Below, in pieces: positions 50,401 through 62,400 of a DNA stretch of 64,000 nucleotides (position 1 is the stretch's first letter; each line of letters opens with the position of its first letter). The notes beneath the pieces were generated by a model. The model made no database searches, was not told the DNA's origin, and saw nothing but the letters and a program-made list of their open reading frames with translations. The position numbers and the translations under genes are program-made. Origin of the DNA: Molossus alvarezi (taxonomy: Eukaryota > Chordata > Mammalia > Chiroptera > Molossidae); the NCBI GenBank assembly GCA_037176705.1, contig CM073905.1, positions 30,164,986-30,228,985 of the forward strand. The letters are read 5' to 3'.

Positions 50401-53400
50401 TTTGGAAATGCTTTGAGTCCTGTCGGACAAAGCAGGTCACCGGATCCACCCATATCCAGTGGGTTATTTGGATTAAGCTTCTCATCAGTCCTATTTCATT
50501 TTGTTGTTCACAAGATCTTCCTGTTAAACCAGAAAAGGAGAGTTTAAGAAAGCTCTTTTCTGGGCAGAGCTGGGCAACACTGATGCTAGGCATCAATCCT
50601 CAAAGGTGAAATAAGTCACTCAGTGAGAGGAAGGAAATCAGGCCTTTAATCCAACACCATGGCAGCACCATCTGTGGAAATGCTAATTACCCTTCTAGCT
50701 CCAGTGCCTTCTTTCCCACTCTATCATTGCCTTGCAGTGCTCTCCATACCAAGGGTACCAAATGGCTTGAGGAAGGACATCAGTACCTTTAATGCCCACG
50801 GCTAGCTTTGAGCACTTCTGTCATCTATGTTACGGCGTTACAAATGATTTCCCCACGTTTATTTGTCTTTTCTACCCTGGCAGGCTCAGCCTTAAGTCAC
50901 TGGGGATGCCTCCTGTCCCAGTTAAGATTCTGGCAGTAAAACTGCCTGGCCAAACAATGTCTATCACTTGTCAACAACTAGGATGCCAAATTACAGGTAA
51001 GACGATGATATCCTTCCCTGCAGATGGAAAGGGAACAGCTATAAAGGACAATATTTCCCACTAGCCTAATGAAGGCTCCCGAACATCTGGTGGCTCTAGC
51101 AGACAGCGACGAGGCGTCAATGCCAGCCACAGCCACCACCAGACAAAATGATGTGCGGGTCAGAGAACAGGCAGGCAGACTAGTACCAAACTAGGTAGTA
51201 TACAGTGCTCACGGCCCAATGAAAAAAGCATTGCAACGAGAACAAGATGGTGCTGTGCGAAGATGCTACTTGAGCATCCCTTCTTGCTCAAAAAAACATT
51301 TCTGAGCTGCTTTCAGAGGTCTTTAAGTAAGTCACTCCTTTTGCCAAGTCTCTCGATGAGGAAACTATCAGAGGAGAGATTTTTCAAGAATGAGACTCCC
51401 ACTTCAGACAAAACCACATCCTCATCGGTGCATCACGAGATTGGAGCTAGAAGTTCATGTCAATGGGGAAGCCAATCTGTGTCATTAGTTCACAGCACCA
51501 GGAACACAGATGGGGAAAACAGCTCTTGACTGTTAATTTTAGTTTCAAAGTCAACCCAAGGACTTACATAAAAACAATGCATTTGCTATGGACCCCTAGT
51601 ACCTTTAGAATATTATAAAAGTTGAATTCCACACATATCCAAGTGACCAACTCACCACTGACTTTCCTTGTGGTATTTGCTGATGGGAATTTTGCCAAAT
51701 TCCAAAATAGCTAATTTAAGCTAATTGCCGCCCTGTATCCTTCTAGGATTCATCAGTCTACATATGGCAACAGAAGAGTCAGCCCATATTGCTTCTCCCT
51801 TAAACCTGCTGAGTTTCCATATGCAGATTACTAAATCCTAGAAGGCAAGGGAGGGACTGGCCCTGAGTCAATGCAACTTGACTACCTCTACAGGAAAGGA
51901 GTTCAGTTTAGCTTCCCTTGCTGAAATCCTATCAGCTCTTTCTGAAATGTTCACAGTAAGGCCTGGGAAAAGAGACTTTTTTATTTCTCACCTGAGGATA
52001 TTTTTCTACTTCTCATCAGATAGAGTGGAAATGAAGGGGAGAGAGAGAGACAGAGAGAAACATCAACATGATAGAGCCACATCGACTGGTTGCCTCCTGC
52101 ACAACCTGACCAAGGCCAGGGATGAACGCAACTGAGGTACGTGCCCTTGACCGGAATCGAACTTGTGACTCATTGGCCCGCAGGCCATGCTCTAGCTGCT
52201 GAGCAAAACCAGCCAGGGCAAGAGAAAGGATCTAACAGCATAGATGGTACAGTCAAAAGCCTTTGTTCTCACATCTAAGTCAAAAGAAAACAAGGTCTTT
52301 TCTGTAATTAAGGCGGACTGAAAAAAAAAGAAAGCAGCAGCAGAGAGACTCAGGTAAGTAATCTGTGAACATGACCAAAACACAAATGGCAGCTGACCCA
52401 AGAATTAAATTAAATAAAGCATATGCCAGAGACTTCCGTTACTATCTACCAATTCACTGAACACCTGTTATGTTTAGGGCACTATACTAGCCACAATCGT
52501 GTGAGATAGGGTATGATCAGCCCCATTTTACAGAGGGGGAAATAGGCTCAGGAAGGTTAAGCGGCTTGACTAAAGTCACACAGCCAATGCAAGACAAAAT
52601 TAAAAATCTGACCTGTCATGTCAAAACCCACTCTGCTTTTAGCTTGCTCTGCTCAGAGGAGGGACTGAGACCCAAGACAGAGAGCGTTAACTGGAGCACC
52701 GCTGCTGTCCCAGTCCTGCCTCGGGGCTCCCAGGACCCTGCTGGTGCTTTCGTACCTCCAGTTAGCTCCATCGTTAGCTTTTCATTTTCAATCATTTTCT
52801 TCTTTTCTTCTAGCTCAGCAATCAGGTTCTCTTTCAGCTCAACCTTCTTATCTTCAAATTCTTTCACCGCTGCCTTCTTTTCTTTAATGTAATTTCTTTC
52901 CACTTGTTCAGTCTGAGCAAAAGAAAAACACAGAATACGGGTACATGGCCCTGGCAGCCAGGGCTCCACCTTGAAGTCTGGCCCTGCACCCAAAAGCAAA
53001 AAAAATCCCTTACTAGAAATATGAAAAATCGTTGCTCGCTCTCTCGCGCGCTCTCTCTCTCTCTCACTCACACACACACACACCCCTGCAGTAATAGTCT
53101 CTGCAAGCCAGTTTTCCAATGAATGGCATAAACTCCTACCACACAATTTCTGCTTGTTTTTATGAGTATACCTCACTTGCTACTTAGGTTTTTCCTGTCT
53201 TCCACATCCTGTATTGTACGGCTTTTAATTGTGTTAAAATAAAACATTAATTCCTCAAAGATAGTAAATAAACCCTTAAAGGACACAATTTCAAAAGAAA
53301 AATGAAATATCTATATCCAAAATTAACTGAGTCAAGATGGCAGGAGTTTCTGTATGTTTTGACATCTACAGTAAGATAAAGATCAAATAGAGTAGGTCAT

Positions 53401-56400
53401 TTATTAGGTGACTAAACCCCAAAGCACTAAACACTAGAATTATACTAAATGAAAACTGCACAAACATCTGTTTCTAAATCTCACCGGGGCTTATGGTGGG
53501 TGATGGCTATGGATCGTGTGGTCCCTCAGGCTGTGACCATGTGTGCTGCACTGACTCAGGTGTGAAAATGGTTTCCAATAACGTGGCTCTGATGAACTCC
53601 CGCCCTGCAACTCCCCCACATACACACAAGCCACCTCGGCAACAGCACATCATTCAAGATCCAGGCCCTCATCTCTGTCCCAAAGCACTGTGCCTCACAC
53701 AGAACCAGTCAGTACTAGATGTCTGCTGAATAAAAGGAAAATTTTAATCCGTCTTTTCTGCTGACCCAGGGAGTCTCAGCTATAAACCTAAACTATTGAA
53801 CCAATTCAGAAACTGGGCTCCTTCGAGGACCAATGTAACAAATTATTAAGCCATCCATTATAATTCAGACATACTCCCAAATGGCTTTAATGTGAGATCA
53901 TTATTGTGAGTCACAGGAAAGCTGTGAGGAGTGAATGTCCCCTAGTCCTGTGACAAGCAGAGGCTACCCAACAAACAAATGAATACATGGAATTTTTGAA
54001 CTCAGACCAAATGTCCTTTCGTCAAACAGAACAGTGACGAAGGCTTCCAGCTGGAGGCTTCCCAGAAGGGCCACCAACTGGGAGAGGAAGATTCCAGTCT
54101 GAGAACGAGCCCGCAAACCCAGAAGATCCCGAGTACTTACTTCCAGCTGGAGGAAGAGTTCTGAAAGAGATAAAATGTGCAATTAGATTCGCTAGGCTGT
54201 GTCACCTTTCTAGACAGTATGTTAGGATTCATTTAGGAGCAGTGATTGCTTTCTGAAAGCACGATTACCCAGAGCAAATGTTTTCATCAGTAAAGTGCTG
54301 ATATACATGAAGGGGAAGGATGCAAGAAGCACTCATGTCTACTTTAAAAGTTGGGCCCCAGCCTTGGCCGGTTTTGCTCAGCGGTTAGAGCGTCGACCTG
54401 AGGACGAGAGAGTTCCAGGTTCGGTTCCCACTAAGGGCACGTACCTTGGTTGCAGTTTGTCCCTGGCCCCAGTTGGGGACGTGTGGGTGGCAACCAGTCG
54501 ATGTGTCTCTCTCACATCGATGTTTCTTTCTCTCTCTTCCTCCCGCTCTATCTGAAAATAAATGCAAAAATGTCCTTGGGTGAGGATAGAAAAATAATAA
54601 TAATAAATAAATAAATAAATAAAGTTGGATCCTAGCTGGTTTTGCTCAGTGGTTAGAATGTTGGCCTTCGGACCTATGAGTCACGGGTTCGATTCCAGTC
54701 AAGGGCACATACATACCTCAGCTGCAGTTAGTCCCCAGCCCTGGTGAGGTCATGCGGTTGGCAACCAGTCAAACTGACTCTATCACATTGATGTTTCTCT
54801 CTGTCTCACTCTCTCTCCCTCCCTCCCACTGTATGATAATAAGCAGAAAAATATCCTCAGGTGAAGAATAAAATTTTTAAAAAGTTGGCCCTGCACAGAA
54901 TCAGCTCTGGCAGTTTTGCCTAAGGGTAAAAACAAGCAGCAGGAACCAAACTACTTTGACAAAATAAAAGTTATCCCTTCTTTCACTCAGTACATACCCA
55001 TTAAGAGTCCTACAGGGCAGGATGGGTCAGGGAGGAGCAATGCACTTACTCCAGAAACAGAGTCAACATGACGTCTTTAAAGCACTGTGTGATGGGCTCC
55101 ATGCGGTAAGGAAGGACAGTCCCTGAGATTCAGAGGGCAGAGGTCTGAGCCCCATGGGCTTTGCTCGCAGGCCGCCAAGCCTCTGCTCATGGCCATGCCT
55201 CTACAGTAGTACCCTCTGGTCTCTCCGATTCATTTTCAAGTTCCAGATCAATGCAGCCTCCACCAACAAGCCTTTCCGAGGAACCTTCACTTACCAACTC
55301 CTGCTCAGACTCCTGAAATTATCTACCCCCATCCCACAGGATTCAACAGCTTACTTAGCACCCTCTGTGTGCCAGGTGATTAGCAACTGTTCACCCAGCA
55401 GCTTCCCCACCACCTAATTGAAAAGCCCTCCGCAAAACTCAGGACTTGGAATAAAACAGGTCCCTGGGTTCTAATCTTTCCCGCGTGACAGTGAAGCTGT
55501 TCTATAAGGTCCACAAAGATTGCTGGCAGAGCAACAACTCCAGGGTGTGCTGTTCACATTTCACCATGGTCTCCTTTGCGAATTTGATAAATCCTATGGG
55601 TCCATTTCCCCATAAAAAAATCACATAAGCACAGTCACACATACATCATAAAATTTTGAGAGTTTTGGCAACTCCAGATTAAGAATCTAGATGTCAAATA
55701 ACAGTTGTTGAGTGAGAAAATTAACTGAGCAAAGGGATAAGCCACTCATTATTTTCTAACCCCCAAAAGCCCTGATCTCTAGGAATCTCTGAGCACAGGC
55801 ACACCCGGTTCAACATGCTCACTCCTTTGATTGCTTCATACTTGGACCACTCACCAACAGGCCAGACATCTGACGTCTGTGCCATTCTGAGAAATCACGC
55901 CTTCACCAACAAGTGAAACTGACAATTAGCACTTAGAGTTGGTGGTGGGGGCTTTAATTAAAGGAGCCAGACAACAGACACAACTAAAGCAGGTGGATCA
56001 TCTCTGCGTGGAATGTGCTTTTTAAAACTCAAGACATGACTAAATTAGAAGCTCTTCTGCATTTTTATGGGGCTGGGGGCTGTTTAGGAAAGACCACAGG
56101 AGGACAGACTTAAGAGTGAAATTAAGATAGTCAATACTCTGCAGTTCTACCTTAAAAAAAATGGCTCACATCAGTTTTCTTTCCTTATTTACATCTTAAA
56201 CCAATGTAGGTCCCCTTTATGATCTAAGAGCAAATACCTGCTTAAAGGCATAAGACCTAAAGTGATGGAAGACCTAGAACGAAGACCTCACTCTCCATGG
56301 CACCACCTCCTTTCCCTGCTAAATCTCCAGAAAGCTGGCTGATGAGAAGCTTCAAAATTGCACACAAAAGATTTCCTATATACATAGCAATCTTACTTAC

Positions 56401-59400
56401 ACACTTTAAATAGTCATCACCTCCTACTTGTTGCATGACTCTTAACTTATAATGTTCCTTCATGTACACTTTTGAACATATGTCAATGAAACAAGTTTCC
56501 TTAAGTCAAGGACAATGTCTTACACTACTTTATAGCTTACGGAGCTTAGATGGAGCAGATGCTCAACAAATGTTCATTGACTGAATACATTTACTGTGTA
56601 TAACAGACCAAAAGCATACTCTTTTCCTCTAAATGTTTGTAATACTTGGGGGGGGGGGGGAGATAAAAGGATGCTCTTCCTCCCAGAGCCGAATACCAGA
56701 AGCAGCAAACTCAAAACAGGAGTGAAACAACCTATAATCCGGTTACATGTCAGCTCCTCTGATCGTCCATTTAGCCACCCATGCAGACCCCAGAAAGAAC
56801 GTGCGATTCTTGGGGCACCAGGAGGAATACGCTCTGACTCTAAGGAGCTACCACCAACATCTCAGCCATGGCCCTTGCATGGCCACTGGATAAAAGATGA
56901 ACCAGCTTTACATAACTGCATCTTGGAAGCCTCTCTGCCCTAAAACTCTCCCCCCAGTGATATCTGAGATACATTCTGGAGAACTGCTCTTATGGCCACA
57001 TTACACTGATGGTCAGCAAAAGGAGAACAATTTGAAGGTGATATATAGTTCATTTAAGAGAGTGTCTTACCTGCATTTCGTATCCTCTCTTTGTACTGCT
57101 GATCTAGTTTTTTCATCCTCTTCTGATATTCCTGTAACGTACCTGATTTTGAGATTTGGAAAATAAAAAGTTACTTTGAAAATGTGCTCTCCATTTTGAT
57201 TCCTAAAATTATTTTCTAGCACCAATAGTGACTCTCTTAGTAACATCAGACAGAAACACGAACCAAGAAAAGGCACACACAGAGCTAACTGGACTCTGGC
57301 TCACAATCAAGACACAGCAGAAACCACCCCAACCCAGTGGACTGAGACTCTCTACCAAGTGCGGGGTCATGGAAAGATGCAAGCAACCTCAAGAGATTTT
57401 GATCACTAGCTGCTACAGTTTGAGTCAACAGGCTTTCCTTCCCTGGAAAAACTTCATTCTCCCTTCAATAAAGTAAGGTCTAGATCAATGCCATCTAGAA
57501 CTTTCTCTGCAACAATGGAAATGTTCTATATCACACTGTCCAATAAAATAGCCACTAGTCACGTGTGGCTGCAAAGTACTTGAAATGTGGCTAATGTAAC
57601 TGCGAAACTGAATTATTAATTTTATTTCATTAAATAGCCACATGTCACTAGTGATAATACTGGATAGGCAGGTTTAGATTCCTACCAAATCCCTACTCAT
57701 GTCATTGCTCTTCCCAAAAGCTACTCACATGAGGGTCCCAACTAGTGTGGAAGTATCTCCTAATCATAATGCTTTAGGAAGACATATAGGGTGGGGCAAA
57801 AGTAGGTTTACAGTTGTAAGTATGTATTTATTATTCTTGTATTGTTATTTATTAATTAGTGTATTCTTTTCCATACGAATAACTGTAAACCAACTTTTGC
57901 CCCACCTTGTATGAATGGCATCTTTTTCAAAATCCCTCACTCAACCATGCCTTCCTTATAGGCCTGCCAGAGTAAAATGTATTTCTTTCTGTGGCAATAC
58001 TTCGATTATGATGGATGGATGGATGGATGGATGGATGGAAGGAAGGAAGAAAGGAAGGAAGGAAGGAGAAAAAAAAGAAAGAAAAGAGAAAAGAAGTGTG
58101 ATTGCAACTCATGGGAAAATTTTGTGCTATTAAGCAGAAATCAATACAAGATGGGCTAGTCCAAACAATAAAACTACCTGGTGGAAAAGCAGTTTCACTG
58201 ATGAGGGGACCCCACGAAATGAAGCCAAAGAGCTAATGGCAGCAGCTCACTGTCCCTGAGTTCTCAAGTGTGTCAGACAGAGCTAGTCACTCTCTACATC
58301 ATCTCACGCACTTTCTTTTTTACTTCATTTCGCAGATCAGAAAACAAGTTAAGCAAGAAAAAGTGATGTGCCCAAGGTCAAATCTCCAGAAAGCAGTGAA
58401 GTTGGGACTCAAACCCAGGGTGAGACTCAAGAGCCCCACGCTGCCTTTAGCAGATAGTATTCGACAAGATACAATCCATTTTTAATTTACCAAGCTAAAA
58501 AGAGAAAACACAGTAAGGAAAATCCACAGTTCATTAGCATTTAATTTAGAAAGAATAGTAAAATTTTATTTATTTTTTGGAAATAACATCTTGCCTACAA
58601 AACGTCCAGCTGTAGGCAGAGTGGTCTTCAGTTCATACTCTACAGAAGACCCTAAGTGACATTTCAAAATAGTTTGAAGATCATCCTTTACTGACAGAAG
58701 ATAGCAAAATGTATACCAAGGCAACTAAAATTAGCCTTACCAAATTTTAAATCCCTCCAACAGAAAAGTGAAACACACAGTCTTTAAAGGTTAAGAAGTA
58801 TCTTTAGAAATGAAGGATTAAATCACACCAACCTTCCTGCAGCTGTTGCAACTGTCTCTTAAGAGAAGCCAGTTTATCCTGGTACATCCTGTAAAGAAAG
58901 GAAAGGCACACTGAAAGACAAAAACATTCAATACTGAATTCCAAAAGAATCTACTCACAGAAAGTACCTGGCTTGTTACAGGAATGTCATCAGTATCCGT
59001 TAGCTGGTCTAAAATGTACCAGCAACTAAAGGGATCAGAAGAAACAAGGATTCTGTGTTCTTGAAACCTATCCCAATTTTGTAGATTCTCCTATTATCCC
59101 CACCTTTAGAGAATCAGTCTAAAAATCTGCAAATACGAGGGCATGCAGATTTTAATAAATGAGTAACAGTGATGAACAGAGTCCGGCAACAACATACAAA
59201 GAAAAAAATGAAAGTGTGAGGCCATTTTCTTCTAGACTTATAAGCATAAGTAACACACACACATACAAATGTAGGAAAGGCATTAAACACAGCTCTCATA
59301 TGAACTCTACAATTAGATTATAAATTCCGAAGGAGTAAGATTATGCCTTCAGCACGTTTTTCTATGTAGATAGCATAGCCGTGTAACACTAAGTTAATAA

Positions 59401-62400
59401 ACCTTCATGTCATTTTTTAAAGCACTGCTTTTTTAGTATCAAAGAAATAATAGTAATTCAGTAACAATTTTTAAAACGCATGATTTATTTGCAGCCCCAG
59501 CTGGATAAGAACACATAGCACAAACAAAGCAAAAGAACCTGGTGTGTTATTTTTCCCCCAATACTGAATGGATTAGAGGCAATTATAGACCCTGGCAAGT
59601 CTGTTTGAATGGTACAGTCTACATGTAAATCACATTTCAGCAATACCTCCGCTTCTACCTGAAAAATGCCCCCAATTTCAAAAACAAGATTTGCAACCTG
59701 AAGAAAAAAAAGAAAAAAAAACCCACTATCCAATAGATAACAGGCACAACAGCCTTTGGCTTGGTCAAGTAAAGGCTGCAAATACATCCCAACTATCTAT
59801 AGCCTGAGGAAGAAGGAGGCAGAATCCGAGAATCACTCAGGATGTCTCTGATTCTTTTAGGAAAATTCTGATGTACTCTCAATGCTCACCTCAAATCACA
59901 CAGAGCATTCAATTTTAATCAAAATTATTTTCTCTATCACCAAATATTAAGGGGCACATTCAATTAAAAGACTGTCTCTAAAGAATGTTTAAACATGTCA
60001 AGTGCAGGGGGGAGATGGATATATAAACTACACAGAAGTCAGTATAAAGAACTCAGTGTATTAAATTTTCCACATTGAGTATACCAGACAATGTCTTTGA
60101 ATTCTGTCTTTGAAAGACAGTATTAACAATTGAAGAAATAAATAACAATGAAAAATTCAGATTCAGGGAAAAAATACGTATATGAGAATACATTTCAAAT
60201 GGGTCAAGGTAAATCGGTCAAAAGCCTGAAGAGAATAAAAATATAAAAAACGGCCCTGGCCGGTTTGGCTCAGCGGTTAGAGCGTCCGCCTGCGGTCCGG
60301 AGAGACCCGGGTTCGGTTCCTGCTAAGGGCATGTACCTCGGTTGCTGTTTGTCCCCGGCCCTGGTTGGTCGTGAGGGTGGCAGCCACTCGATGTGTCCCT
60401 TTCACATCGATGTTTCCCTCTCTCTCTCTTCCTCTCTCTCCCTCCCACTCTGTCTGTACAAAAAAAAAAAAAAAAAAAGGAAAAATGTCCTCAGATGAGG
60501 ATAAAAAAATATATATATATATATATATAAAACGTTTAAATGCAAGCAGTTTCAGGGATGAAGCTATGAGAAAAATCACATGAAGTAATCATCCTTTGTT
60601 CAGTAGCACAGGTCATATTTTAACTGAATAATCCATTTGGGTTCAAATGGTTGAAAAGGATGACAGAATCCAAAGGATGGTCACAAAACGTTTGCAACTA
60701 AGACCCATAAGGAAAAGAAATGTGGACTGTGTAGTTCAGAGATTTTAAAAAGTCAAATCAAGCCCTGGCCGCTTTGGCTCAGCAGTTAGAGCACTGGCCC
60801 ACGGACCAGAGAGGTCCAGGTTCAGTTCCCGCTAAGGGCACATACCTCAGTTGCAGTTTGTCCCCGGCCCCGGTTGGGGTTGTGTGGGTGGCAACCAGTC
60901 AATGTGTCTCTCAGACATCAATGTTTCTCTCTCTTCCTCCCTCTCTCCCTCCAGCTCTATCTGAAGCTAAATGCAAAAATGTCCTCAGGTGAGGATAAAA
61001 AAAAAAAAGTCAAATCAAGAGCCTCAAAATACATTCAACAACTACTTATCGGTATGTTTTTTACGATGTCTTGCCTCTGTGTTTACGATAAAAGCGAGCG
61101 GTTCTAGTTTCTCTGGCCATACTCAGAGGTGGCTCTGCTGAAGACAATGAGAAGGCTAGGGAGAACGTGTGCTAAGTGGGATGGGCACCAGAGCCAAGCG
61201 AACATGTGCTGAGTGGAAAGGGCACGAGAGCAGGAGTCCTGCTCTCCAACCCTGGTCTCCCTGAGCTCTCTGGAATCCAGCATACCATCTAGCATGCAGT
61301 TAACGCTCGGTGGGGTCACACCCATCTGAGAACCAAGTAGCTGTGAAACATCATTTACCCTCTCTGGTGGTTTTCACATCTAAAAAAATGTGAGAAATGG
61401 TTCTCTTTTGTTACATGGTCTTATTCCCCAGGGATATTCCCTCAAGGTTCTTTTTAGCATATCTTCAAAAGATTCTTATAATAGGAAGGCTGATAAATGG
61501 AACAAATTTAAAGGGGGGAAATGGCACACATATCCATGGTCTTTGGAAGCACTGCGGTCAAAGCTGTACACACAAGGTCACTACAGAGATTTCCTTGTTA
61601 ATTCTATATTCCAAAAAAGAAATCTAAAAACCATACTCACTGTTCCTTCATTTCTACATAGTCTTCTTCATCATGCTTTGCCAGGTCAGTTTCACTAGCA
61701 TCCTCAGTGTCTAAGTAAAACCAGGGAAGAAGGTTTGTTAAAATCATGCATAAAGTTGATTATCACCTGACACACTTAATAAACTTCTAGTTTGTTTTTT
61801 GGGTTTTTTTTTTTTTTTTTTTTTTTTTAAATGAATTCTAGTCAATGAAGGCCTGGGTGAAGCCATCAATTAAAAAAAAAAAATTACAGTTACTTCAGAA
61901 AAGAAAATGCCATTTCCAACTTCTAAACAGTCAGATTTACGCAAAGAGCTTGCCTTTATCTCAAGTGCAGCCAGAGAACAGGGTGCATCAGACACAGGCA
62001 GTCATGGTCAAGGCTGCTTCTCCTGCAGAACACTGGCCGTTCAGGAAAAGGAGATGTGGGGGTGAGACTGGAAAACTACAGGCAGGCAAGCCTTGATCAC
62101 TACTCCAAGACAACCTAATGTGTTCATTCTCCTCTGGTATAGGCCCAGTTTGAACACTTAACAGATTTCACGTCACATGTATAAAAAGGAGAATCCGAAT
62201 CAATGAACAGAAATATTTTCACAGTTACAACTAAAAAGAGACAAGATGATCACACGGAAATTTTCAGAACATTTTAAACACTGTTCTTAGAATATGCAAA
62301 GGGATGGAGTGTCTACATAATTTTAAGTCTTACTTAGCGTGGGGGATGAGGGGAATCGATTTTGGCTTCACTGCTCCCCCTTGTGGGCATTAAAAACAGT

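Larger units (their letters stand above)
43851..52755 (-). other. SUDS3 intron 6
   Basis: 8,905 nt, GT-AG, the largest intron. It contains six Ves SINEs (45097, 45314, 46367, 46646, 49550, 51985), MIRs (46080, 49350, 52440) and a MER20-like piece (50140). The stretches 43900-45090, 47000-49220 and 50290-51980 show no gene and no repeat I can name. Confidence 0.85.
58889..61640 (-). other. SUDS3 intron 2
   Basis: 2,752 nt, GT-AG. It holds two antisense Ves SINEs (60253 and 60762). I recognise nothing in 58900-60240 beyond A/T-rich unique sequence. Confidence 0.85.

Noticed and set aside
52616..53176. 186-codon open frame on the minus strand as a separate gene
   Set aside because: The central part is SUDS3 exon 6; both ends are intron sequence read through past consensus splice sites.
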